Source of the DNA: Corynebacterium gallinarum
GTDB lineage: Bacteria; Actinomycetota; Actinomycetes; Mycobacteriales; Mycobacteriaceae
Direction: 5' to 3'
Length of the DNA: 64,000 bases
Assembly (NCBI RefSeq): GCF_014837045.1
Contig: NZ_JACSPR010000006.1
Location: 62,001-126,000, forward strand
Each line of letters starts with the position of its first letter. Positions within the stretch are counted from its first letter, which is position 1. The notes beneath the pieces were generated by a model. The model made no database searches and was not told the DNA's origin. It saw nothing but the letters and a program-made list of their open reading frames with translations. Below are positions 30,679 to 40,809 of this stretch, one piece after another. A program made the position numbers and the translations under genes.

Positions 30679-32016
30679 GTGACAGAACTCAACACAAAGG
30701 GAAAAACTCTCCACGGGTGGGATCCCGAGGTCCCCGAACAGTGGGATTCCAGGATTGCCTGGCGCACCCTGTCCATCACAACGTTTTCCCTCATCATCGG
30801 TTTCAGCGTCTGGTACCTGGTCTCGGCCATCGCGCCCCTGCTCAACCGCATCGGTTTCGACCTCAGCGCAGCGCAGCTCTACTGGCTGACCGCGGTGCCG
30901 GGGCTGGCCGGAGGTATTCTCCGCCTGGTCTTCATGTTCCTGCCCGCCCGCATCGGCACACGCAACCTGGTGGGACTCTCCTCAGCGCTGTTCCTCATCC
31001 CCATGTTCGGCTGGTTCCTCGCGGTCCAGGATGCCAACACCCCCTACTGGTGGCTGCTGGTTCTGGCGGCCCTGACCGGCATTGGCGGTGGTTGCTTCTC
31101 CGGGTACATGCCCTCCACCGGCTGGTTCTTCCCCAGGGCCAAGTCCGGCACCGCCCTGGGCATCCAGGCGGGTGTGGGCAACCTGGGTGTCTCCGTCATC
31201 CAGTTCCTCGGCCCGTGGGTGATGGGTTTCGGTCTGCTGGGCATCGGTTTCATCACCCCGCAGCGTACCGCTGAGGGCAGTGAGGTCTTCGTCCACAACG
31301 CCGCCATCGTGCTGGTGCCGTGGGCGATCCTGGCCTCGGTCCTGGCCTTCCTGTTCCTCAAGGACATCCCGATGAAGGTGAACTTCCGGGACCAGTTGAA
31401 CTTCTTCCGCAACAAGAACACCTGGATCCTCAGCGTCGTCTACATGATGACCTTCGGGGCCTTCGCGGGTTTCGCCGCGCAGTTCGGTCTGATCATCAAC
31501 AACCACTTCGGCATCGCCTCCCCGATGGCGGAGCAGTTCCCCGCGGAGGCGCTGCACGCCGGTGCCACCTACGCCTTCCTCGGCCCACTCATCAGTGCCC
31601 TGGTCCGCGCGGGCTGGGGCCCACTGTGTGACCGGTTCGGTGGCGCTGTGTGGACCTTCATCAGTGGCGTGGGCATGATCGCCTCCACCGTGGCCGCCGC
31701 CATCTTCCTGTCACGGGCGGAGACCCCGGATGATTTCTACCCGTTCCTGTGGTCCATGCTCGCCCTGTTCTTCTTCACCGGTATCGGCAACGCCGGCACC
31801 TTCAAGCAGATGCCCATGATCCTGCCCAGGAAACAGGCCGGAGGTGTCATCGGGTGGACCGGAGCCATCGGCGCATTCGGACCCTTCGTGGTCGGTGTGC
31901 TGCTCTCCATGACCCCCACCGTTACCTTCTACTGGGGTTGTGTGGTCTTCTTCACCTTCGCCACCGCCCTGACCTGGATCTACTACGCACGCCCGAACGC
32001 CCCGTTCCCGGGATAA
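30679..32016 (+). CDS. narK: Nitrate/nitrite transporter NarK
   Basis: 445 residues beginning at a GTG. A major-facilitator protein with about 12 membrane helices that exchanges nitrate and nitrite across the cytoplasmic membrane. The nitrate-signature-like glycine-rich stretches are visible (e.g. ALTGIGGGCFSGYMP and FTGIGNAGTFKQMP), as is a conserved arginine in helix-adjacent positions. It leads the narKGHJI operon; narG begins 18 bases after its stop codon. Confidence 0.95.
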   Translation: MTELNTKGKTLHGWDPEVPEQWDSRIAWRTLSITTFSLIIGFSVWYLVSAIAPLLNRIGFDLSAAQLYWLTAVPGLAGGILRLVFMFLPARIGTRNLVGLSSALFLIPMFGWFLAVQDANTPYWWLLVLAALTGIGGGCFSGYMPSTGWFFPRAKSGTALGIQAGVGNLGVSVIQFLGPWVMGFGLLGIGFITPQRTAEGSEVFVHNAAIVLVPWAILASVLAFLFLKDIPMKVNFRDQLNFFRNKNTWILSVVYMMTFGAFAGFAAQFGLIINNHFGIASPMAEQFPAEALHAGATYAFLGPLISALVRAGWGPLCDRFGGAVWTFISGVGMIASTVAAAIFLSRAETPDDFYPFLWSMLALFFFTGIGNAGTFKQMPMILPRKQAGGVIGWTGAIGAFGPFVVGVLLSMTPTVTFYWGCVVFFTFATALTWIYYARPNAPFPG

Positions 32017-32034
32017 CCGAAAGGCTCTCCACAC

Positions 32035-35000
32035 ATGACTACCACCGATAGCAAGACCGACTCCGTCAACCCCCTGTTCAAGCTGGGCAGCTACCTGCGC
32101 AAGGGCAAGGTCGGCCCCGAGGGTCAGCAGATCTTCCTCAAGGGCGGGCGTAGGGCCGATGTGTTCTACCGCAACCGCTGGGCCTTCGACAAGATGGTCC
32201 GCTCCACCCACGGTGTGAACTGCACCGGTTCCTGCTCCTGGAAGGTCTACGTCCGGGATGGCGTGATCACCTGGGAGTCCCAGGCGGTGGACTACCCCAC
32301 CACCGGCCCCGACATGCCGGATTACGAACCCCGTGGTTGCCCCCGTGGCGCGTCGTTTTCCTGGTACACCTACTCCCCGACGCGCATCCGCTACCCGTAT
32401 GTGCGCGGTGTACTGGTGGATATGTACCGGGAGGCGAAGAAACGCCACGGGGATCCCGTGCTGGCGTGGCGGGAGATCGTCGAAACGCCCGAGAAACGCC
32501 AGGCGTACATCTCCCAGCGCGGCAAGGGTGGGTTGATCCGCGTCCAGTACCACGAGGCCATCGAGATCGCCGCGGCCGCCCACATCTACACCATCCGCAA
32601 TTACGGCCCCGACCGCATCCACGGTTTCACCGTCATCCCCGCGATGTCCCAGGTCTCCTACGGCGCCGGCACCCGCTTCCTGCAGATGATCGGTGGCGTG
32701 GCCCTGTCCTTCTACGACTGGTACGCCGACCTCCCACCATCCTCCCCGCAGACCTTCGGCGACCAGACCGACGTTCCGGAATCCGGTGACTGGTACAACT
32801 CCAGCTACCTGATGATGTGGGGCTCCAACATCCCGGTGACCCGTACCCCGGACTCCCACTTCATGGTGGAGGCCCGCTACCGCGGCACGAAGGTGGTCGT
32901 GGTGTCCCCCGATTTCGCGGATTCCACCAAGTTCGCCGATGAGTGGGCGAGGATCAACCCCGGCACCGACGGTGCCCTGGCGTTCGCCATGGGCCATGTG
33001 ATCCTCAAGGAATTCCACGTCGACCGGCAGACCCCGTACTTCCTCGACTACATGTGCAAATACACCGACGCGCCCTTCCTGGTGGAACTGGATGAGCGCG
33101 GTGACGGCACCTACACCCCGGGCAAGTTCCTCACCGCCGCCGGTGCGGCCTCCTTCGCCCCGGACCTGGCTGCCACGCCCAACGCCACCCACCGCCTGCT
33201 CACCATCCAGGCCGACGGTCAGATCGTCGACCCGGGCGGCACCGTCGCCGACCGCTGGGGTGAGGAGGGCATGGGCAAATGGAACCTCCGTCAGGATGGC
33301 GTCGACACGGTCATGTCCGTCGCCGAGGTCACGGGTGCCACCGCTGCCACCGGTACCGCCGAGCTGCTCTTCCCCCGCTTTGACCTCGCCCCCACCGGCG
33401 CCGGGGAGACCGGCCCGGTCGGCGCGGGTGTCATCTCCCGTGGCGTGCCCACCGTGGAGGTCGGTGGCCGGAAGTTCACCACCGTCTTCGATGTCATGCT
33501 CGCCCACTACGGTGTCAACCGTGAGGAACTCAACCTGCCCGGTGAATGGCCGGTGGACTACCACGATCCGGTCATGGGCACACCCGCCTGGCAGGAGGAG
33601 CTCACCGGAGTCCCGGCCAACCAGGCCATCCGCATCGGCCGGGAATTCGCCCAGAACGCCGATGATTCCAAGGGCCGATCCCAGATCATCATGGGAGCCG
33701 GTGTCAACCACTACTTCCACGCCGATTCCATCTACCGTACGTTCCTGGCCCTGACCTCCATGTGTGGTACCCAGGGTGTCAACGGTGGTGGCTGGGCCCA
33801 CTACGTCGGCCAGGAGAAACTCCGTCCCTCCACCGGCTGGGGTCTCTACGCGTTCGCCACCGACTGGCAGCGCCCGCCGCGTCAGATGATCACCACCGGC
33901 TTCTACTACCTCACCACCGACCAGTGGAGGTATGACAACACCCGCGCCGACCGCCTGTCCTCACCCCTGGCCAACCGCGGTTCCGTGGGCGACAAGCTGA
34001 CCTCGGACACCCTGATCGAGTCGATGAAACGCGGGTGGATGCCGGCCTACCCGCAGTTCAACCGCAACCCGCTGCTGCTCTCCCAGGAGGCTGCGGACAG
34101 GGGTGTCACCGTCCAGGAGCACATCGCCGGGCAGCTGAACTCCGGCGAGCTTGAATTCGCCTGCGAGGACCCGGATGCACCGGAGAACTGGCCCCGCATC
34201 CTGCTCAACTGGCGCACCAACCTCATGGGTTCCTCCGCCAAGGGCACCGAGTTCTTCCTCCGGCACATGCTCGGCGTAGACTCCGATGCCACCGCCCAGG
34301 AACTCGGTCCCGATGAGCGCCCCGCCTCCATCCGGTGGCACGAGAAGGCCCCGGAGGGCAAGCTCGATCTGATGCTGACCACGGATTTCCGCAACACCTC
34401 CACCACCCTGGTCTCCGACATCGTGCTGCCCGCGGCCACCTGGTACGAGAAGCACGATCTGTCCACCACGGACATGCACCCGTTCATCCACTCCTTCAAC
34501 GCGGCCATCAACCCACCCTGGGAGACCCGCTCCGACTGGGAGGTCTTCCACGACCTGGCGAAGGAATTCAGTCAGCATGCCGGGAAGTGGCTGGGCACCC
34601 AGACCGATGTCATCGCCGCACCGATCGCCCATGACACCGCCGATGAACTGAGCATGCCCGGCGGCATCGTCCCCGACCTGGAACGGGAGGGATATGTCCC
34701 CGGCCGGACCATGGCCAAGCTCATCCCGGTGGAACGTGACTACACCCAGGTCTATGAGAAGTGGAACCACCTGGGGCCCCTGCCGGAGAAGCTGGGCACC
34801 GGCACCCACGGCACCCCGTATAACGTGACCAAGCAGGTGCAGGAGATGGCACTGATCAACGGCACCGGCATGACGCAGGCCGCCGGTGAACGACCACTGT
34901 TGAACTCTGCGGTCAAGGCCATCGAGATGATCCTGCACCTGTCGGGTGTGAGCAACGGCCAGGTGGCCGCCGAGGGCTTCCGCAACCAGGGGGCACGCGT

Positions 35001-35784
35001 GGGAACCGACATGATGGATCTCATCGCCGGCCAGGAGGGCACCCTCATCAACTGGGACCAGGTCAAGGAACGCCCCATGGAGGTCATCACCTCACCGGAG
35101 TGGTCCGCGGATAAGCGCAATGGTCGCCGCTACACCGCGTTTTCGATCAACATCGAGTACGACAAGCCCTGGCACACCCTCTCCGGGCGCATGCACTACT
35201 ACCTCGACCATGACTGGTTCATCGACTACGGCGAGCAGCTGCCCATCTTCCGACCACCGCTGGACAAGATCCACATCAACGGTGAGATGGGGCCGGGTGA
35301 GACCTCAACCGGCCGCGATGGTGAGCCCGAGGTGTCCGTCCGCTACCTCACCCCGCACAACAAGTGGTCGATCCACTCGCAGTACTACGACAACCTGCAC
35401 CTGCTGACCATCTCCCGCGGTGGCCAGGTCATTTGGATGTCGGATAAGGATGCGGCGAAGATCGGCGTGAAGGACAACGACTGGATCGAGGCCTACAACC
35501 GCAATGGTGTGGTCTCCGCGCGTGCGATCGTCTCCTACCGCATCCCGGAGGGCACGGTCTTCATGAACCACGCCCAGGAACGCACCACGGGAACCCCGAT
35601 CAACGAGCGAACCGGCAGGCGCGGTGGTACCCACAACTCGCTGACCCGCATCATGATCAAACCGATCCACGTGGCCGGTGGCTACGGCCAGCTCACCTAC
35701 GGCTTCAACTACATCGGACCAACCGGAAACAACCGCGACGAGGTCACCCGGATCCGTCGCCGCTCCCAGGAGGTGCAGTACTAA
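32035..35784 (+). CDS. narG: Respiratory nitrate reductase alpha subunit NarG
   Basis: 1249 residues. The catalytic subunit carries bis-MGD molybdenum and the FS0 [4Fe-4S] cluster and reduces nitrate to nitrite with electrons from NarH. The FS0 ligands are His59, Cys63 and Cys67 (THGVNCTGSCSW) plus Cys102 (EPRGCPRGASFSW). Cofactor contacts include IPAMSQVSYGAG and the DWYADLPPSSPQTFGDQTD stretch, where an Asp ligates molybdenum in E. coli. There is no twin-arginine signal, so the active site faces the cytoplasm. The stop codon overlaps the narH ATG. Confidence 0.98.
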   Translation: MTTTDSKTDSVNPLFKLGSYLRKGKVGPEGQQIFLKGGRRADVFYRNRWAFDKMVRSTHGVNCTGSCSWKVYVRDGVITWESQAVDYPTTGPDMPDYEPRGCPRGASFSWYTYSPTRIRYPYVRGVLVDMYREAKKRHGDPVLAWREIVETPEKRQAYISQRGKGGLIRVQYHEAIEIAAAAHIYTIRNYGPDRIHGFTVIPAMSQVSYGAGTRFLQMIGGVALSFYDWYADLPPSSPQTFGDQTDVPESGDWYNSSYLMMWGSNIPVTRTPDSHFMVEARYRGTKVVVVSPDFADSTKFADEWARINPGTDGALAFAMGHVILKEFHVDRQTPYFLDYMCKYTDAPFLVELDERGDGTYTPGKFLTAAGAASFAPDLAATPNATHRLLTIQADGQIVDPGGTVADRWGEEGMGKWNLRQDGVDTVMSVAEVTGATAATGTAELLFPRFDLAPTGAGETGPVGAGVISRGVPTVEVGGRKFTTVFDVMLAHYGVNREELNLPGEWPVDYHDPVMGTPAWQEELTGVPANQAIRIGREFAQNADDSKGRSQIIMGAGVNHYFHADSIYRTFLALTSMCGTQGVNGGGWAHYVGQEKLRPSTGWGLYAFATDWQRPPRQMITTGFYYLTTDQWRYDNTRADRLSSPLANRGSVGDKLTSDTLIESMKRGWMPAYPQFNRNPLLLSQEAADRGVTVQEHIAGQLNSGELEFACEDPDAPENWPRILLNWRTNLMGSSAKGTEFFLRHMLGVDSDATAQELGPDERPASIRWHEKAPEGKLDLMLTTDFRNTSTTLVSDIVLPAATWYEKHDLSTTDMHPFIHSFNAAINPPWETRSDWEVFHDLAKEFSQHAGKWLGTQTDVIAAPIAHDTADELSMPGGIVPDLEREGYVPGRTMAKLIPVERDYTQVYEKWNHLGPLPEKLGTGTHGTPYNVTKQVQEMALINGTGMTQAAGERPLLNSAVKAIEMILHLSGVSNGQVAAEGFRNQGARVGTDMMDLIAGQEGTLINWDQVKERPMEVITSPEWSADKRNGRRYTAFSINIEYDKPWHTLSGRMHYYLDHDWFIDYGEQLPIFRPPLDKIHINGEMGPGETSTGRDGEPEVSVRYLTPHNKWSIHSQYYDNLHLLTISRGGQVIWMSDKDAAKIGVKDNDWIEAYNRNGVVSARAIVSYRIPEGTVFMNHAQERTTGTPINERTGRRGGTHNSLTRIMIKPIHVAGGYGQLTYGFNYIGPTGNNRDEVTRIRRRSQEVQY

Positions 35785-37385
35785 TGAAGGTCATGGCGCA
35801 GATCGCAATGATCATGAACCTGGACAAGTGCATCGGATGCCACACCTGCTCCGTCACCTGTAAGCAGGCATGGACCAACCGCGAAGGCACGGAATACATC
35901 TGGTTCAACAACGTCGAGACCCGCCCCGGTGTGGGTTATCCCCGTGGCTGGGAGGACCAGGACAAGTGGGAGGGAGGCTGGGTCCGGACCAATTCCGGCA
36001 AGCTGAAGCCGAAAGCCGGTGGACGCCTGAAGAAACTGGCCACCATCTTCCACAACCCCAAGCTGCCCACCATCGATGACTACTACGTGCCGTGGTCCTA
36101 TGACTACGACAAGCTGCTGTCCGCCCCGGCCGGCCAGGCCACCCAGCCGACCGCCCGACCCATCAGTCAGCTCGATGGCCGTCCCATCGACAAGATCGAG
36201 TGGTCGTCGAACTGGGATGACAACCTCGGTGGTTCGAATGCGACCATGGACGAGGATCCGGTGCTGGAGAAGATGAACCTCCAGGTAGCGAAGGAGATCG
36301 AACATTCCTTCATGTTCTACCTCCCGCGCATCTGTGAACACTGCCTCAACCCCACCTGCGTGTCCTCCTGCCCGTCGGGCGCGATGTACAAGCGTGCGGA
36401 GGACGGCATCGTCCTGGTCGACCAGGATCACTGCCGCGGTTGGCGCATGTGCGTCTCGGGCTGCCCGTACAAGAAGGTCTACTTCAACCACAAGTCCGGC
36501 AAGGCCGAGAAATGTACCCTGTGCTACCCGCGTCTGGAGGTCGGCCAGCCGACCGTGTGCTCCGAGACGTGCGTCGGCCGCCTGCGGTACCTGGGCGTCC
36601 TGCTTTACGACGCCGATCGTGTCGCCGAGGTAGCAGCCACCCCGAACGAACAGGACCTCTTCGAAGCCCAGAAGACCCTGTTCCTCGACCCGCACGACCC
36701 GGAGGTCATCGCCGCCGCCGAGCGGGAGAACATCCCCCACACCTGGATCGAGGCTGCCCAGCAGTCCCCCATCTATGATCTGATCTTCACCTACGAGTTG
36801 GCACTGCCGCTGCACCCGGAGTACCGCACCCTGCCGATGGTCTGGTACATCCCGCCGCTGTCGCCCATCGTTGATGAGGTCACCGCCTCCGGCAACGACG
36901 GTGAGGACCACAAGATCCTGCTCACGGCCCTGTCCACCATGCGCATCCCGCTGGAGTACCTGGCGGGTCTGTTCACCGCGGGTGATACCCGGCCGGTGGA
37001 GAAATCCCTGCGCAGACTCGCGGCGATGCGATCCTATATGCGGGATATCAACCTGGGCAATGAACCCCGGGAGGAGATCGCGGAGGCTGTGGGTATGGAC
37101 GGGAAGAAGATCCAGCAGATGTACCGTCTGCTGGCCATCGCCAAATACGACGACCGCTATGTCATCCCCACCGCCTCCCCGGAGACCCCACGCGGAATCC
37201 AGGGACTCGACCCCTTCGGCAATGTGGATCCCATCGGCGCGGCGGAATCCCTCAACGTCGGACTCGGCGAGGGTGCCCCGGAGGCCTGTGGGACCGGGGT
37301 GCCGGCAGCCGCCGGCCGCGTGAGCCTGGCCTCGTGGAACCCCGGTGAGCGCCCAGATTCAATGTTCCCGGACCGGCAGGGCTGA
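35784..37385 (+). CDS. narH: Respiratory nitrate reductase beta subunit NarH
   Basis: 533 residues. The electron-transfer subunit has three [4Fe-4S] and one [3Fe-4S] clusters. Four cysteine groups are visible: CIGCHTCSVTC near the start, CEHCLNPTCVSSC, CRGWRMCVSGC and CTLCYPRLEVGQPTVCSETC. In the third group a tryptophan replaces one cysteine, which is the normal arrangement giving the [3Fe-4S] cluster. The start codon overlaps the narG stop. It links NarI haem to NarG. Confidence 0.98.
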   Translation: MKVMAQIAMIMNLDKCIGCHTCSVTCKQAWTNREGTEYIWFNNVETRPGVGYPRGWEDQDKWEGGWVRTNSGKLKPKAGGRLKKLATIFHNPKLPTIDDYYVPWSYDYDKLLSAPAGQATQPTARPISQLDGRPIDKIEWSSNWDDNLGGSNATMDEDPVLEKMNLQVAKEIEHSFMFYLPRICEHCLNPTCVSSCPSGAMYKRAEDGIVLVDQDHCRGWRMCVSGCPYKKVYFNHKSGKAEKCTLCYPRLEVGQPTVCSETCVGRLRYLGVLLYDADRVAEVAATPNEQDLFEAQKTLFLDPHDPEVIAAAERENIPHTWIEAAQQSPIYDLIFTYELALPLHPEYRTLPMVWYIPPLSPIVDEVTASGNDGEDHKILLTALSTMRIPLEYLAGLFTAGDTRPVEKSLRRLAAMRSYMRDINLGNEPREEIAEAVGMDGKKIQQMYRLLAIAKYDDRYVIPTASPETPRGIQGLDPFGNVDPIGAAESLNVGLGEGAPEACGTGVPAAAGRVSLASWNPGERPDSMFPDRQG

Positions 37386-37394
37386 TACGCGACC

Positions 37395-38087
37395 ATGGCT
37401 ATCCACCGCACCCACACCGGCACCGTTCCGCAGGAACTGGTCAAACGGATCCCGATGAATGACCACCAGAGACGACTGGTGTTTATGACCGGTTCCCTGC
37501 TCCTGGACTATCCGGAGGAGGATTTCGTCGACAAGCTCACCGCCGTCGAGGAGCAGCTCGACCAGCTGCCGCTGCCGGTGGCAGCCCAGGTGGTCGAGTT
37601 CGTCGACCACGCCCGGGTCAAGGGTCTGCGCTGGCTGCAGGAACACTATGTGGAGACCTTCGATCAGCGTCGACGGTGTTCACTGTTCCTCACCTACTAC
37701 GCCGTCGGGGACACCCGTCAGCGTGGTACCGCCATCCTGGCGTTCCGGGACACCCTCCGGGCGCTGGGGTTCGACATCGAGCGTGATGAACTGCCCGACC
37801 ACCTCTGTGTGGTCCTGGAGGCGGCTGCCCTGGCGGACCCGGAGCTTTTCGACAACGCCACCGACGTCCTCGCCGCGCACCGCGACGGCATCGAGGTGCT
37901 GCGCTCCGCCCTGGACAACCTCGACTCCCCCTACCGTCACCTGGTCATCGCCCTGTGTCAGGCCCTACCCCAGATCGATCAGGAGACCGCCGACAGTTAT
38001 CTCGAACTGATCCGCACAGGTCCCCCCGCGGAGATGGTCGGACTCGGCACACCACTTCCCTTCCCGACATCACAACCGGACAATTAA
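37395..38087 (+). CDS. narJ: Nitrate reductase assembly chaperone NarJ
   Basis: 230 residues of the NarJ/DmsD chaperone family, an all-helical protein that binds apo-NarG and times molybdenum cofactor and FS0 insertion. Recognisable parts are LLDYPEEDF and the FDQRRRCSLFLTYYAVGDTRQRG segment near residues 85-110. It is not a part of the finished enzyme. It begins 10 bases after narH and precedes narI. Confidence 0.94.
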   Translation: MAIHRTHTGTVPQELVKRIPMNDHQRRLVFMTGSLLLDYPEEDFVDKLTAVEEQLDQLPLPVAAQVVEFVDHARVKGLRWLQEHYVETFDQRRRCSLFLTYYAVGDTRQRGTAILAFRDTLRALGFDIERDELPDHLCVVLEAAALADPELFDNATDVLAAHRDGIEVLRSALDNLDSPYRHLVIALCQALPQIDQETADSYLELIRTGPPAEMVGLGTPLPFPTSQPDN

Positions 38088-38102
38088 AGGAACCGTGAGA
38101 TC

Positions 38103-38882
38103 ATGTCCAATTTTGAGACCTTCCTCTGGGTGGCCTTCCCCTGGCTGTGCATCGCCGCCTTCATCATCGGTATCTCCTGGCGCTGGCGCACCGATCAGTT
38201 CGGCTGGACCACGCACTCCTCCCAGATCTACGAATCGAAACTGCTGCGCCTCAGCTCCCCGCTGTTCCACTGGGGCATGGTCTTCGTGGTCATCGGCCAC
38301 CTCATGGGTCTGGCCATCCCGAAGAGCTGGACCTCGGCGGTCGGGATCTCCGATGCGGCCTACCACCTCATCGCGACCATCCCTGGCACCATCGCCGGTG
38401 TCGCCGTGGTGCTCGGACTCATCGGCCTGCTCTACCGCAGGATCGCCAACCGCACCGTCTTCCTGTCCACCTCCAAGTCGGACAAGGTGATGTACCTCCT
38501 GCTGGGGGCGGCGATCCTCTCCGGGTTCATCGCCACCCTGTCCACCCAGGTCTTCGGCGGACCCCACGGATATGACTACCGGGAAACCATCTCCCCGTGG
38601 CTGCGCCAGCTGCTGATCTTCAATGCCCAGCCGGAACTGATGATGGATGTCCCCTGGGAGTTCAAGGTCCACGTCGTGGCCGGCTTCACCCTCATCGCCG
38701 TGTGGCCGTTCACCCGCCTGGTGCACGCATTCTCCGCACCCGTCGGTTACACCACCCGCCCATATGTCGTCTACCGTTCCCGCGACATCACCGCGCGCCC
38801 GGTACGGCACGATTCCGGGTGGGATCCGGTGCGCTCCGTCAAGACACAGCATGACGACGAGGCCCGCTGGCACGGTGCCTGA
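38103..38882 (+). CDS. narI: Respiratory nitrate reductase gamma subunit NarI
   Basis: 259 residues with five predicted membrane helices. This cytochrome b subunit oxidises menaquinol and passes electrons to NarH through two b-type haems. Histidines that could ligate haem lie in FHWGMVFVVIGHLMG and in EFKVHVVAGFTL ... RLVHAFSAP. The last gene of narKGHJI. No clear hairpin follows, and arnR begins about 155 bases downstream. Confidence 0.96.
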   Translation: MSNFETFLWVAFPWLCIAAFIIGISWRWRTDQFGWTTHSSQIYESKLLRLSSPLFHWGMVFVVIGHLMGLAIPKSWTSAVGISDAAYHLIATIPGTIAGVAVVLGLIGLLYRRIANRTVFLSTSKSDKVMYLLLGAAILSGFIATLSTQVFGGPHGYDYRETISPWLRQLLIFNAQPELMMDVPWEFKVHVVAGFTLIAVWPFTRLVHAFSAPVGYTTRPYVVYRSRDITARPVRHDSGWDPVRSVKTQHDDEARWHGA

Positions 38883-39038
38883 GCGGAGTCTCACACCTCG
38901 GGCGCAACATTAATGAGGGTGTTTCAGTAGTAAATATGTTAAGGTTTTTGACATAATTACTGTGGCTGCCCACTTTCTGTCGGTCGACGGATAACCCGCC
39001 GGCCGGCAGCCCGCACCCCCACTCCTGCACCTTGAGAG

Positions 39039-39794
39039 ATGATTGCCGTGAATGAGAATCCTGCACCGCAGGCCGCCACCGAGCTTTTCACCGAGTCCTA
39101 CCGACTCAGCCCAAAGCAGCGGGAGGTGCTCACGGTGCTGCAGGGCTTCCCGGAAGGCGCCCGTGCAATCGACGTTGCCAAGACGCTGGATATGCACGTC
39201 AACACCGCCCGTGGCCACCTGGAAGAACTGGTCGCCCAGGATGCCGTCCGTGTGGTCACCGCCCCCGCCAAGGGTCGCGGTCGCCCCTCACTGATCTTCC
39301 AGACACGGGTGCCGGATAACCGTGCTGTGGCACAGGAGTACATCACCCTCATCGAACTGATGGCCTCCCTCCTCGGCGCCTCCGACGAGGATGTCTTCCA
39401 GGACCCCGCCATGCACGCCAAGGCCAAGGCGGTGGGCACCCAGTGGGCCGCCATCATGGGATCCCAAGCCTCCGGGTGGGAGACGCTGGAGACGGCCCTG
39501 GCCCCGGTGCTCGCCCGTCTGCGCGCCATGGGTTTCGATCCCACCACCGAAAATGCCCAGCGCACCGAGGTACCAGAGCCCGCTGGACCGCCGGCAGATA
39601 CCTCAGGGGATGTCTCCATCCACCTCAACAGCTGCCCCTTCATCATCGACGGCAAACGCCCGTCATCGTTTGTCTGCGCCGTGCATGAGGGATTCATCGA
39701 GGAGAGTCTGCGGACCCCGGACAGGATCTCCCTGGAGCTCAAGCCCTTCAACGCCCCCGGTTCCTGTGAGGTCCGCGTGACCCAGGCCGGTTGA
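39039..39794 (+). CDS. arnR: ArnR-type iron-sulfur transcriptional regulator of nitrate respiration
   Basis: 251 residues. An N-terminal winged-helix domain (LSPKQREVLTVLQGF ... AIDVAKTLDMHVNTARGHLEEL) precedes a C-terminal half with three cysteines: C199 (NSCPF), C213 (FVCAVHEG) and C243 (GSCEV). That pattern is shared with SufR-like regulators that bind an Fe-S cluster. In C. glutamicum the equivalent gene next to narI, ArnR, represses narKGHJI and hmp and senses nitric oxide. The GTG at 39048 has better spacing from GAGAG than the ATG used here. It ends in a strong bidirectional terminator. Confidence 0.85.
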   Translation: MIAVNENPAPQAATELFTESYRLSPKQREVLTVLQGFPEGARAIDVAKTLDMHVNTARGHLEELVAQDAVRVVTAPAKGRGRPSLIFQTRVPDNRAVAQEYITLIELMASLLGASDEDVFQDPAMHAKAKAVGTQWAAIMGSQASGWETLETALAPVLARLRAMGFDPTTENAQRTEVPEPAGPPADTSGDVSIHLNSCPFIIDGKRPSSFVCAVHEGFIEESLRTPDRISLELKPFNAPGSCEVRVTQAG

Positions 39795-39809
39795 TATCCG
39801 TCAAAGATG

Positions 39810-39846
39810 AAACAAGGCTGCCCCCGTTGCGGGGGCAGCCTTGTTT
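39810..39846. terminator. Bidirectional terminator between arnR and thrB
   Basis: A perfect 16-bp stem (AAACAAGGCTGCCCCC) with a 5-base loop lies between the convergent arnR and thrB genes. The stem ends in AAA and TTT on either side. Confidence 0.95.
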
Positions 39847-39870
39847 CAGGTTTTTAAGGTTGAAGCACCT

Positions 39871-40800
39871 CTACTCGTGGACGACCTCGATCCGCACGGG
39901 TTCGGCGACCTCGAGTTCAATCACCCGAAGACCCGCCTCACGGGCATCATCGAGAATCCTGTCGGCCACCGGCTCGGTGGACAACACCATCACGGTCGGC
40001 CCGGCACCGGAGAGGTAGGCGGCGTAACCACGGTTGCGCAGACGGTTCACCCACTCCGCGGTCACCGGGAGCACATCGGCACGGTACGGCTGGTGCAGAC
40101 GGTCACGGGTCCCCTCCCACAGCAGGTCAGGGCGCTGCTGCAGGGCGACAATCATGACGGCGACGCGGGAGACGTTGAACCGGGCATCGATATGGGTGAC
40201 ATCCGAGGGCAGGACGCGACGCACGGCCTCGGTGGAGGCATGGAAATCCGGCACGAGTGCCGTGGCACGGATCCCCTCATGCACGTCAAGCCCCACCGCG
40301 CGGTACTCCGGCTGGCTCTTGCCATCCACCGGGAGGTTGGTCCAGGAGACCACCGCCCCACCGAGGACAGAGGCCGCGGCATTGTCGGGGTGTCCCTCGA
40401 ACGCGGAGGCCAGCTGAACCACCTGCTCCTGAGTCAGGGGGAAACCTGCCAGACCATTGGCTGCCGCGACACCCGCGACGGCTGCCGCCGCGGAGGAACC
40501 GAGCCCGCGGGACTGCGGGATGTTGTTGTGACACACCACGCGCAGACCGGGCACCTCGGCGTCAGCGGCCTTGAGCCCGGAACGGATGGCCTTGACCACC
40601 AGATGTGATCCGTCGAGTGGGACCTCACCCTGGCCCTCACCGAACACCTCGACCTCGAGGCCCGACTGGATGATCTCCACCTCGACGGTGTCATACACCG
40701 ACAGTGCCAGACCGAGTGTGTCAAAGCCTGGGCCGAGGTTCGCGGAGGATCCGGGAACCGTGACTGTGACCTTCCGGCCCACATTCAGTTCGATCGCCAT
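39871..40800 (-). CDS. thrB: Homoserine kinase ThrB
   Basis: 309 residues of the GHMP kinase family. It phosphorylates L-homoserine for threonine synthesis. The ATP-binding motif [15 protein letters not shown] near residue 95 is intact, and the N-terminal [14 protein letters not shown] element is typical of the enzyme. It starts 9 bases after the hom stop codon, so hom-thrB form an operon. It ends into the terminator shared with arnR. Confidence 0.97.
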   Translation of the reverse strand: MAIELNVGRKVTVTVPGSSANLGPGFDTLGLALSVYDTVEVEIIQSGLEVEVFGEGQGEVPLDGSHLVVKAIRSGLKAADAEVPGLRVVCHNNIPQSRGLGSSAAAAVAGVAAANGLAGFPLTQEQVVQLASAFEGHPDNAAASVLGGAVVSWTNLPVDGKSQPEYRAVGLDVHEGIRATALVPDFHASTEAVRRVLPSDVTHIDARFNVSRVAVMIVALQQRPDLLWEGTRDRLHQPYRADVLPVTAEWVNRLRNRGYAAYLSGAGPTVMVLSTEPVADRILDDAREAGLRVIELEVAEPVRIEVVHE

Positions 40801-40809
40801 GGTTTGCTA

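Noticed and set aside
31711..33801. Long open frame of about 700 codons antisense to narK and narG
   Set aside because: Its frame mirrors the codon bias of the real genes in a GC-rich genome. Composition is Gly/Val/Asp-rich without motifs, and the genes opposite are certain.
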